Source: Pseudobdellovibrio sp031428275 (GTDB taxonomy: Bacteria; Bdellovibrionota; Bdellovibrionia; Bdellovibrionales; Bdellovibrionaceae). Taken from it: 64,000 nt of DNA. Positions 49,692-57,253 of the stretch are shown here, one piece after another (positions within the stretch are counted from its first letter, which is position 1; each line of letters begins with the position of its first letter). Under the pieces are notes generated by a model. That model made no database searches, was not told where the DNA came from, and saw nothing but the letters and a program-made list of their open reading frames with translations. The position numbers and the translations under genes were made by a program. The DNA lies in assembly GCA_031428275.1 (NCBI GenBank), contig JANPPC010000045.1:77292-141291 (forward strand). Reading direction: 5' to 3'.

Positions 49692-50591
49692 ATGAGTCAG
49701 ATTTCTATAAATAAAGTTAAAAAAGCGGTTATACCGGCAGCGGGTTTAGGCACAAGATTTTTTCCGGCTACGAAAACCATACCGAAAGAAATGCTTCCGA
49801 TCGTCGATAAACCGACAATTCTTTATGTGATCGAAGAGGCGATGCAAGCTGGGGTTGAAGATATTATTCTGATTCAAGGGCGCGGTAAGAATGCGATTGA
49901 AGATTTTTTTGACGTTTCTTACGAACTAGAAGACAAGCTTTTAAAAGAAGGTAAAGGACACGTTTTAGAAAGCATTCAAAAAATTCGTAATTCAGTGAAT
50001 ATTATTTCACTTCGTCAAAAAGCGGCGTTGGGTTTAGGCCATGCGGTTCGTTGTGCGAAGCCAGTTGTAGGGGATGATCCATTTTGTGTTTTATTAGGTG
50101 ATGAAATTACGATTACGAATCAACGCAGTGAAAACGTGAGTGGTTTTTTAAGCGATCATTACGAAAAGACAGGCACAAGTTCTGTTTGGGTTTTACCCGT
50201 CGAATCTAAAGATACACACAAATATGGTATTGTAGATTTAGGCGGGCCAGCTGCAGACTTAGCGCATGGTAAAAAAGTTTTAAGTGTAGTTGAAAAACCA
50301 AGTGCTGATAAAGCACCGTCGAATTGGGCTTTGCCCGGCCGTTATGTATTTAATGCCGAAATCTTTCATTATTTAGATCAAACAAAACCCGGTAAGAATG
50401 GCGAAATTCAATTAAGTGATGCCATGAATGATTTAGCTAAAAAGTCTGAATTAAATGCTTATAGTTTTAAAGCGCGTCGCTACGATGCGGGCGATAAGTT
50501 GGGTTTTTTAATTGCGAATATTGACTTAGCATTGGAACGTGAAGATTTAGGTGCAGATTTGCTGGCTTATTTGAAATCAAAAATTAAGTAA
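49692..50591 (+). CDS. galU: UTP-glucose-1-phosphate uridylyltransferase
   Basis: A 299-residue nucleotidyltransferase making UDP-glucose. Motifs: AVIPAAGLGTRFFPATKTIP, KEMLPIVDKPTILYVIEEA, LGLGHAVRCAKPVVGDDPF, VVEKPSADKAPSNWALPGRY and GEIQLSDAMNDL. Full length. It converges on the uxs-ugd pair, 12 bases apart, whose first enzyme consumes its product, so the region encodes a path from glucose-1-phosphate to UDP-xylose. Confidence 0.95.
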   Translation: MSQISINKVKKAVIPAAGLGTRFFPATKTIPKEMLPIVDKPTILYVIEEAMQAGVEDIILIQGRGKNAIEDFFDVSYELEDKLLKEGKGHVLESIQKIRNSVNIISLRQKAALGLGHAVRCAKPVVGDDPFCVLLGDEITITNQRSENVSGFLSDHYEKTGTSSVWVLPVESKDTHKYGIVDLGGPAADLAHGKKVLSVVEKPSADKAPSNWALPGRYVFNAEIFHYLDQTKPGKNGEIQLSDAMNDLAKKSELNAYSFKARRYDAGDKLGFLIANIDLALEREDLGADLLAYLKSKIK

Positions 50592-50603
50592 GCTTGTAAA
50601 AGA

Positions 50604-51551
50604 CTATTTTACTTTTCGTAGGGCTTTGATCATTTGGCTAAGACCCTCGTCTAGCGATACTCGGTACTCGTAATTTAAATATTCTTTAGCTAAAGTCAGG
50701 TCGGGTCTGCGTTGCGGAGGATCGTCTGACGGCAGATCTTTATAAATGATTTTAGAGTTTGATTCAGTTTTTTTTATGATAAGTTCAGCTAAATCTTTAA
50801 TGCTGATTTCAGTATCGTTACCCAGGTTGATCGGAAAGTTTAAGTCTGAATGCGCGTAGGTATTCAATCCGCGAATTAAATCCTCAACGTAGCAAAAGCT
50901 GCGGGTTTGGCTTCCGTCTCCGTAAATGGTTAAGTCTTGATGGGCTAACGCCTGAGACAGTAACTGAATCACGGCACGTCCATCATCTGTGCGCATTCCG
51001 GGCCCGTAGGTATTAAAAATACGTACGATCCCGTGATTTGTTGAAAAACGTTTATTCCAAGAAAAAATAAGTGATTCGCCGAAGCGTTTAGCCTCATCGT
51101 AGCAGCTTCTTTCGCCGAAAGAATTGACGTGACCCCAGTCTGATTCTTTTTGCGGAGTCGCTAGAGGGCTACCATAAATTTCGCTCGTCGACGTAAAAAT
51201 AAGTTTTGCCTTAAAGCGGTCGGCGTATATCAGAGCGTTATTTAAGCCAATTGAATTAACCCACATCGTTTCAAGGCTTAATGTCTGATAGGCCGGTACG
51301 GATGCCGGAGATGCCAAATGAAAAACGGTATCGACGGGGGTATCAAAATCAAGTTCGGACCAATTTCTAGTCACGTCAAACTTTGAAAATTGAAATTGTT
51401 CGGGGTATTTGGCTGACAAAAAATCTGATTTCGCTTGAACGCCCGTCGAGAAATAATCAAGCCCGATGACTTGAAAGCCCTGGTTTAAATAGAATTCTGC
51501 TAGATGAGCACCAATAAAGCCTGCCACGCCTGTTATCAAGACGGTTCTCAT
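50604..51551 (-). CDS. UDP-glucuronate decarboxylase-like NAD-dependent enzyme
   Basis: A 315-residue extended SDR enzyme: LITGVAGFIGAHLAEFYL (NAD motif), HLASPASVPAYQ, TSTSEIYGSPLATPQ, RSCYDEAKRFGESLI with the catalytic Tyr-x-x-x-Lys, RIFNTYGPGMRTDDGRAV and YGDGSQTRSFCYVEDLI. These match UXS proteins, which convert UDP-glucuronate to UDP-xylose. A relative acting on another UDP-uronate is possible. It overlaps the ugd stop by 4 bases, which supplies its substrate. Confidence 0.87.
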   Translation of the reverse strand: MRTVLITGVAGFIGAHLAEFYLNQGFQVIGLDYFSTGVQAKSDFLSAKYPEQFQFSKFDVTRNWSELDFDTPVDTVFHLASPASVPAYQTLSLETMWVNSIGLNNALIYADRFKAKLIFTSTSEIYGSPLATPQKESDWGHVNSFGERSCYDEAKRFGESLIFSWNKRFSTNHGIVRIFNTYGPGMRTDDGRAVIQLLSQALAHQDLTIYGDGSQTRSFCYVEDLIRGLNTYAHSDLNFPINLGNDTEISIKDLAELIIKKTESNSKIIYKDLPSDDPPQRRPDLTLAKEYLNYEYRVSLDEGLSQMIKALRKVK

Positions 51552-52852
51552 GGCGTACGTCCAATCGGAAAGTGCTTGAACTGATTGTTTTCCATTTGTG
51601 ATTTTGTAAAAATATTTCTTCCATCGAAAATAACTGGCGAGCGTAAATTATTTTTAATTTGAACCAAATCAGCCCCGATAAATTGCGGCCACTCGGTTGC
51701 TACAATCAACGCATACGAATCTATTAAAGCCGAGTATTGATTATCATAAATTTTAACCAGATCATTCATTTTAAAAATTTGTTCTAATTGATTCGCACTG
51801 ACAGGATCAAAGATTTGAATTTTAAAACCGTCGTCTAAAAGAAGTTGCACCAGTTTAAGGGCGGGCGCTTCGCGCAGATCGTTAGTTTCGGGCTTAAATG
51901 AAGCTCCCCAAAGACATATGATTTTTTCAGACTCTTTCCCTAAAAAGTAACTTTTTATTTTTTCGGCAAAAGAATTCAGCTGACTTTGATTAGCGGTGCG
52001 AATGGCTTTGGTCATCGGTACTGATATATTTTGACTTGCAGCCATCTGTATCAGTGCGTCGATATCTTTCGGAAAGCAACTGCCGCCGTAGCCAATGCCG
52101 GCCTTTAAAAATTGTGAACCAATTCTTGGGTCTGCGCCGATTCCTATTCTTAAACAGTCGATATCGGCACCGACCTCTTCGCAAATTTGTGAAAATTCAT
52201 TCATAAGTGAAATGCGTGAAGCCAGCATCGTATTGGCGGCATACTTCGTTAATTCGGCAGACGTTGGATCCATCACTAAAAAGTCGGCCCCGCGACTTAA
52301 AAAAGGTTGGTAAAGTTCGCGCAATAGCTGAATGCTGTTTTCGCCGCCTAAGGTACCAACGACGGCACGATCTGGCTTTCGGCAGTCGTTTAAAGCGCAG
52401 CCTTCGCGAATAAATTCTGGATTTGAAATAAATTGAAGCTTCTTGTGCGAGAATTCTTTAGTAAGTTTTAGATTTGTGCCAGCTGGAACGGTTGATTTGA
52501 TGACAATATTCTTCGGTGTTTTGGCATGAAAAGCAATGCTGTTCACAACTTGTAAGACAAACTGCAAATCACAATTTCCATTTGAATCGGTGGGTGTACC
52601 GACCGCGATAAAAATAATGTCCGAGAATTCAATGGCCTTTGCGGCGTCAGTGGTAAAGTGAATCGTGCCTGCGGAAAGCTGGGTTTTTAAAAGTTCGCCC
52701 AGCCCAGGCTCATAGACCTCAGATAAACCGTCGTTTAATTTCTGAATTTTAGCCGTGTCTACGTCAACCGACAGAACCTGGTGACCCAGTTCTGCAAAAC
52801 ACAATGAGGTTGTTAGGCCAATGTGGCCTGCGCCGAAAACGACCAGTTTCAT
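51548..52852 (-). CDS. ugd: UDP-glucose 6-dehydrogenase
   Basis: A 434-residue enzyme oxidising UDP-glucose to UDP-glucuronate with two NAD+. Features: KLVVFGAGHIGLTTSLCFA, SEVYEPGLGELL, IFIAVGTPTDSNGNCDLQ, NPEFIREGCALNDCRKPDR and the catalytic Cys in GYGGSCFPKDIDALI; the C-terminal domain ends with RSPVIFDGRNIF. I start at the ATG at 52852, the usual N-terminus; a TTG nine bases earlier is also in frame. First gene of the leftward ugd-uxs operon. Confidence 0.95.
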   Translation of the reverse strand: MKLVVFGAGHIGLTTSLCFAELGHQVLSVDVDTAKIQKLNDGLSEVYEPGLGELLKTQLSAGTIHFTTDAAKAIEFSDIIFIAVGTPTDSNGNCDLQFVLQVVNSIAFHAKTPKNIVIKSTVPAGTNLKLTKEFSHKKLQFISNPEFIREGCALNDCRKPDRAVVGTLGGENSIQLLRELYQPFLSRGADFLVMDPTSAELTKYAANTMLASRISLMNEFSQICEEVGADIDCLRIGIGADPRIGSQFLKAGIGYGGSCFPKDIDALIQMAASQNISVPMTKAIRTANQSQLNSFAEKIKSYFLGKESEKIICLWGASFKPETNDLREAPALKLVQLLLDDGFKIQIFDPVSANQLEQIFKMNDLVKIYDNQYSALIDSYALIVATEWPQFIGADLVQIKNNLRSPVIFDGRNIFTKSQMENNQFKHFPIGRTP

Positions 52853-52917
52853 AGGCCCCAAAGCTTACTAGCTAAATAGGATTTTAACAAAAAGACTGTT
52901 AGATAAAACAGTGGTGC

Positions 52918-54234
52918 TTGGCGTGTCGCATTATTGAAGTCTCTCAGCTAAAAGCCTATCGTTTTGTATTGAGCAAACGAGAATATATTCTATTTAGCCA
53001 ATTCATGCAGCTCGTTTTAGCGCTGATCACTCTGCGCTTAATGACGACTTTTCTCGATCAAACCCATATTGGCAGTACGTTTGTTATTGCTGCGGTCAGC
53101 TTGGGTTTTACTCAAATCTTTACCTATCCAGTGGCTTATTATTTTAATAAGAAAATAGGCAGCGTCGATTTGAACTTTCCTATATTTCGAGAATTTCTTC
53201 CGGCATTTATTTATTTTGCGGTGATTGCCTTGCTTGGTTTTGCAGTTTTATTTTTTACAAAAGATGTTGTTGGATACGCCATCTATGTTCAGCGCGAGGC
53301 CTTTTTTATCTATGTTGGATTGTACATTTTTTTTAATTCGACTTTTCGTATGTTAGAAATATTTTTTTCGAGCCCGGCCCACTTAGGGGCTAAGAGTATA
53401 CTACAACTTTCTGCCCAAATCTTCAGTCTGGTCGGCGCCATCGTAAGCGTAAAATTTTTTAGTGCTACGGCAGTAGGATGGTTAAGTGGTCTGTTGGCCG
53501 GGCAGTTTTTAGCAATTGTGCTTAGCAGTTTTTGGAAGACTGAGGTTATTCAAACGCCTGAAGTTCGTTCAGCTGAAGGTTCAAGGATACCCTACGCTCA
53601 CATTGGCTTATTAACCTTTTTGGGTTCTTTCATTTGGTTTATTTCGCAAGGCTACAGAATGATCATCGAGAAATACGTCGACGTTCAATCTTTGGCATTT
53701 TTGGGAGTGGCTTTTTCAATCGTGATGATTCTTTTTTGTGCTTGCGATCTTTTCGTAACCGAAAAGATCAGTTGGCAAGATCGTTGGATGCAAGCTGTGC
53801 GTCTTTACTTACCATTGTACTTCGTGATTCTAATTTTAGTGCCGGCTTCGTTAAGATTTTTGGTCAGCGAGAGGCTTAGCGCCATAGGCAATTACGTTAT
53901 ACTGGCGGCGACTGTGCAGTTTATGTGGCAGTTTTCAAAACTGATTTTTGAAGGCTTCTTAGAAAAGTCGAAATCGGCGTGGCTCTTGCTGCCTTATCTA
54001 GTTGGAACTTTATCTTTATGCGCCGGTTTAATTTATTTGGATCAGGTGAACCGATTGCTGGTCGTCAAAGTAATGTTACTTTTAGTGGCGACCAGTATAT
54101 TGATTCTTGCCATTCAGTTGGCGTTAGTAAAGTTTGTACTGAAAGAAAATTTAGGGGTTAAAAACCTGTTACGAGTCGGCGCTTTCTGTTTACCATTGGG
54201 CGCAATTTTTTACTTCACGCGCGGTGCTTTTTAA
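52918..54234 (+). CDS. Polysaccharide flippase-like multi-pass membrane protein (Wzx/MATE-type)
   Basis: A protein of up to 438 residues with about twelve hydrophobic segments and few charged loops, resembling Wzx or lipid II flippases of the MOP superfamily: FSQFMQLVLALITLRLMTTF at the first helix and DQTHIGSTFVIAAVSLGFTQ next. No diagnostic motif exists for this family, so the call rests on topology and context between nucleotide-sugar and glycosyltransferase genes. The start is uncertain: no ATG precedes the first helix; TTG at 52918 or TTG at 52969 are the candidates. Confidence 0.65.
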   Translation: MACRIIEVSQLKAYRFVLSKREYILFSQFMQLVLALITLRLMTTFLDQTHIGSTFVIAAVSLGFTQIFTYPVAYYFNKKIGSVDLNFPIFREFLPAFIYFAVIALLGFAVLFFTKDVVGYAIYVQREAFFIYVGLYIFFNSTFRMLEIFFSSPAHLGAKSILQLSAQIFSLVGAIVSVKFFSATAVGWLSGLLAGQFLAIVLSSFWKTEVIQTPEVRSAEGSRIPYAHIGLLTFLGSFIWFISQGYRMIIEKYVDVQSLAFLGVAFSIVMILFCACDLFVTEKISWQDRWMQAVRLYLPLYFVILILVPASLRFLVSERLSAIGNYVILAATVQFMWQFSKLIFEGFLEKSKSAWLLLPYLVGTLSLCAGLIYLDQVNRLLVVKVMLLLVATSILILAIQLALVKFVLKENLGVKNLLRVGAFCLPLGAIFYFTRGAF

Positions 54235-54294
54235 TTGTTTACCTGGAGCTTCTAGTTTTAAATTGCAGATAGGCTTGAAAAAAAAAGGAATTTT

Positions 54295-55473
54295 TTGAAA
54301 AAAACATATTCGTACGGAAAGCAAACTATAGACGACGACGACATTGCCGCTGTCGTCGAAGCCTTAAAGTCCGACTGGTTAACGCAAGGGCCAGCTGTAT
54401 CATCTTTTGAAAATGATTTAGCAAAAAAATTTGGTGCGGCTTCAGCGGTGGCTGTTTCAAACGGTACAGCAGGTTTGCATTTAATTGGATTAGCACTGGG
54501 TTGGCAAAGAGGTGATTTAATTTTAACCACCGCTCTGACCTTTATAGCCTCTGCGAACTGCGCGCTTTACTGCGGCGCCGATGTTGATTTTGTTGATATT
54601 GATCCACTGACTTATAATATTTCGACTCAGTTATTGGAGGCGAAGCTAAAAAAACTTTCACGTGAAGGGCGAAAAGTAAAAGCAGTGGTCGCTGTCGATT
54701 TTGCGGGCCACCCGTGTGAATGGGAAATTTTAGGAGATCTTTCGACGCAATATAATTTTGATTTAGTAAACGACGCTTGCCACGCCGTTGGCGCTAAATT
54801 TAACGGAATTGAAATCTGCTCTGCGAAATTTGCGAAGGCGGTTAACTTAAGCTTTCACCCCGTTAAGACTCTGACGACGGGCGAAGGGGGAGCCATCCTT
54901 TCAAATGACGCTCATTTTATCGCTAAAGTTCGTACATTGAGAACTCATGGGATCGTTCGCGAATCGGAGCAAATGCAGCGAAATGACGGCCCTTGGTTTT
55001 ACGAAATGCAGATGCTAGGCTATAACTATCGAATTACTGATTTTCAGTGCGCCTTAGGCTCAAGCCAATTAAAAAAGATAGATAAGTTTAATAAACGAAG
55101 ACAAGAAATTGCCGCTTACTACAACTCAAATCTTGATTCTGAACTGGCTGCGCTACCGCAGGCGGCAAGTCACGTGTCTCATGCTTACCATTTGTACCCG
55201 GTTCAATTAAAGTTAGAGAAATTTAAATCAACGAAAGCTGAAATATTTAATGCTTTTCGGGCCGAAGGCTTGAATTTGCAAGTGCATTATTATCCGGTAC
55301 CCTTGCACCCGTATTACCGAAACAGGTACGGTTTTTCTGAAACTGATTTCCCGGTGGCTTATGATTTCTATCAGCGAGAGCTTTCGATGCCGATTTATCC
55401 GCTTTTAACCGACGAAGATCTGACCGAAATTTGTACGCGTTTTCATAATGTACTTAGAAAGTGCTTGATATGA
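54295..55473 (+). CDS. DegT/DnrJ/EryC1 sugar aminotransferase, PseC-like
   Basis: A 392-residue PLP-dependent aminotransferase: SYGKQTIDDDDIAAVVEALK, SDWLTQGPAVSSFEN, AVAVSNGTAGLHLIGLALG, VNDACHAVGAKFNG and the PLP-lysine in LSFHPVKTLTTGEGG. The opening and the S-D-W-L-T-Q-G-P motif are characteristic of PseC, which makes UDP-4-amino-4,6-dideoxy-AltNAc from a 4-keto sugar. The start is TTG, with AAGGA at ideal distance and no ATG nearby. It overlaps the next acetyltransferase gene by 4 bases, as pseC and pseH often do. PseB, F, G and I are not in the window. Confidence 0.87.
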   Translation: MKKTYSYGKQTIDDDDIAAVVEALKSDWLTQGPAVSSFENDLAKKFGAASAVAVSNGTAGLHLIGLALGWQRGDLILTTALTFIASANCALYCGADVDFVDIDPLTYNISTQLLEAKLKKLSREGRKVKAVVAVDFAGHPCEWEILGDLSTQYNFDLVNDACHAVGAKFNGIEICSAKFAKAVNLSFHPVKTLTTGEGGAILSNDAHFIAKVRTLRTHGIVRESEQMQRNDGPWFYEMQMLGYNYRITDFQCALGSSQLKKIDKFNKRRQEIAAYYNSNLDSELAALPQAASHVSHAYHLYPVQLKLEKFKSTKAEIFNAFRAEGLNLQVHYYPVPLHPYYRNRYGFSETDFPVAYDFYQRELSMPIYPLLTDEDLTEICTRFHNVLRKCLI

Positions 55474-55988
55474 GTTCGGTTAAAGCTTTTCAGGAATTAA
55501 ACGATGAAGAGAAGTGGACGGTCTTAGGCTGGAGAAATCACCCAGAAATAAGAACTAGGATGTTCTCTTCGCACGAAATATCTTTAGAAGAGCACCTAGC
55601 TTTTTTGAATAAATTAAAGTCAGATGAGACTTCGGCTTATTGGATGGTCGGAAATAAAGGCGTCGTATCCCTGAAGCGCATCGATCGAAAAAACGGAAAT
55701 GCGTACCTTGGTATTTATAAAAATCCGGCGGATACCGACAAACTAACTTCGAAAAAGCTCATGAAGGTTCTGCTAACATTTGGATTTGAACAGCTACAGT
55801 TACATACGATAAAACTTGAGGTGTTTTCGGATAATTTGAGAGCCGTTAATTTTTATAATAAGTGCGGCTTCAATCAAGAAGGTCGATTGCGTGAGTTTAT
55901 AAAGCGTGATGATCAAATGTGGGCCGATCTTATTTTAATGGGTATCACACAGGCCGAGTTTTTGAGTGATGCTGATGCGACTAATTAG
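55470..55988 (+). CDS. GNAT acetyltransferase, PseH-like
   Basis: A 172-residue GNAT protein: LGWRNHPEIRTRMFSSHEIS and LEEHLAFLNKLKSDE near the N-terminus, YLGIYKNP, and LEVFSDNLRAVNFYNKCGF followed by EGRLREFIKRDDQMWADLIL. This is close to the PseH/RimJ group acetylating the 4-amino group of UDP-4-amino-4,6-dideoxy sugars. ATG at 55470 overlaps the aminotransferase stop (ATGA). The pair would make an N-acylated 4-aminosugar; whether pseudaminic acid is the end product is open. Confidence 0.83.
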   Translation: MSSVKAFQELNDEEKWTVLGWRNHPEIRTRMFSSHEISLEEHLAFLNKLKSDETSAYWMVGNKGVVSLKRIDRKNGNAYLGIYKNPADTDKLTSKKLMKVLLTFGFEQLQLHTIKLEVFSDNLRAVNFYNKCGFNQEGRLREFIKRDDQMWADLILMGITQAEFLSDADATN

Positions 55989-56005
55989 TTAGAAATGAGA
56001 GATCA

Positions 56006-56746
56006 ATGCCAACTAAGCCGAAAGTTTTAATTGCGGTTCTTTCTTTTAATGAAGCTGTAAATATCGAGTTCACATTAAAAGATCTTAGTAACCACAATTT
56101 TGGCTATGACATCGTTGTAATAGACGATGGATCAAACGACAAAACAGCGGCCATCGCCAAGCTTCACGGAATTCCGGTCGTTAGCCACTGTATCAACAGT
56201 GGAAATTACAGTAATGCGGCCATGACTTATTTTTTATACGCCTACCGTAACGGATACGATGTTCTTTGCCAATTTGATGGTGACGGGCAACATAGCGCTG
56301 CGCAGTTGAAAAGTATCGTAAATCCGATTTTGGCCGGAAGTTCTGACGTTGTAATCGGCTCTCGTTTTATCGAAAAAAAGGGCTTTCAGTCATTCTTCTT
56401 AAGACGCGTTGGTATTGCCATGTTTTCAAAAATTGATTCGAATATTACTGGCACAAACTTAACGGATGTCACCTCAGGGTTTAGATCCTACAGTCGTAAG
56501 GTTATTCATTTCTTTGGGCATACGTATAAGCAAGAGCTTTACGACAATACCAGCCAATTTTTACTGATCACACATTACATTGGCGGTAAAATTTCGGAAG
56601 TTCCCATAGAAATGCGCCCTAGGCAGGGCGGAGCTTCATTATTTGATATATGGAAATCAATAACTTTTCCTTTAAAAGGCTTGGTTATCGTCTTGGGCTG
56701 TATCTTACAAAAAGAAAAGTTAAGAGGTAAAAGTTCACTCCTATGA
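56006..56746 (+). CDS. GT2 family glycosyltransferase (DPM1-like)
   Basis: A 246-residue GT-A enzyme: KVLIAVLSFNEAVNIEFTL, IVVIDDGSNDKTAAIAKLHG, CQFDGDGQHSAAQLKSIV with the metal-binding Asp-x-Asp and VTSGFRSYSRKVIHFF. It has no clear C-terminal membrane pair, just a hydrophobic stretch near the end. Enzymes of this group often load polyprenyl phosphate or act early on lipid-linked sugars. GAGAG precedes the ATG. It overlaps the DUF2304 gene by 4 bases, a frequent GT2-DUF2304 pairing. Confidence 0.88.
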   Translation: MPTKPKVLIAVLSFNEAVNIEFTLKDLSNHNFGYDIVVIDDGSNDKTAAIAKLHGIPVVSHCINSGNYSNAAMTYFLYAYRNGYDVLCQFDGDGQHSAAQLKSIVNPILAGSSDVVIGSRFIEKKGFQSFFLRRVGIAMFSKIDSNITGTNLTDVTSGFRSYSRKVIHFFGHTYKQELYDNTSQFLLITHYIGGKISEVPIEMRPRQGGASLFDIWKSITFPLKGLVIVLGCILQKEKLRGKSSLL

Positions 56747-57108
56747 ATATATCTTTAAAAATAGCATTTATTTTAGCCGCGCTGTTGGTTATTTACGTCG
56801 TCGTCAAATCAATTAAAAAGCACAGCTTGCATCCGTCGTATGCAGTGTTATGGATAGCCGTCAGTCTATTTTTATTGAGCTTGGCGTTTCTAGAAACGAT
56901 GTACGCATACATTGCGAAGACCGTATTTGGGCTTTACGGCGGCGATCATCTTATTTATATTTCTTTGATTTCTTTCTTACTTATTTATTGCTTTTATCTG
57001 ACGACAAGAATCTGTCAAATGGCGGATCGAATTTCGAAGCTTATTAGCTTCGCCGCGGTCACCGATAGTGAAGTGGCCGAATTAAAGAAAAGAAGTCAAA
57101 GTGAATAA
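56743..57108 (+). CDS. DUF2304 membrane protein
   Basis: A 121-residue protein with three hydrophobic segments (residues about 5-22, 35-50 and 68-88) and a short coiled-coil tail. The order of helices and conserved LHPSYAVLWIAVSLFLLSLA match DUF2304, small membrane proteins encoded beside GT2 glycosyltransferases and thought to assist them at the membrane. It overlaps its GT2 partner by 4 bases and the following small gene by 8. Confidence 0.83.
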   Translation: MNISLKIAFILAALLVIYVVVKSIKKHSLHPSYAVLWIAVSLFLLSLAFLETMYAYIAKTVFGLYGGDHLIYISLISFLLIYCFYLTTRICQMADRISKLISFAAVTDSEVAELKKRSQSE

Positions 57109-57253
57109 AGTTTCGGAAGACGGACCAGTTCAAGGTAAATACCGGTTCAAAATCGACCTCATTTGGATTTTAAGTACGGCTATTTTTTATATCCTCGTTA
57201 ACTGGGGTTCTTTGTACGTTCGTGGATTTTTTACAGCGAGTTATCTAGAATGA
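57101..57253 (+). CDS. Small 50-residue single-pass membrane protein
   Basis: GTG at 57101 opens a 50-residue frame ending at a TGA at 57251-57253. The first 17 residues are polar (VSEDGPVQGKYRFK), followed by one hydrophobic segment of about 20 residues (IDLIWILSTAIFYILVNW) and a short tail. It overlaps the DUF2304 stop by 8 bases and its stop overlaps the ATG of the next gene (ATGA), filling exactly the gap. AGAAG lies upstream. This close packing supports it as a real gene. No family is recognised; a partner subunit of the following GT-C-like protein is one possibility. Confidence 0.65.
   Translation: MNKVSEDGPVQGKYRFKIDLIWILSTAIFYILVNWGSLYVRGFFTASYLE

Noticed and set aside
50596..50612. 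GTAAAA/TTTTAC hairpin between convergent galU and the decarboxylase gene
   Set aside because: Only 6 bp and AT-only apart from one pair; too weak to call a terminator.
52207..52413. Plus-strand frames inside ugd
   Set aside because: Antisense shadows of a clearly conserved UDP-glucose dehydrogenase gene.
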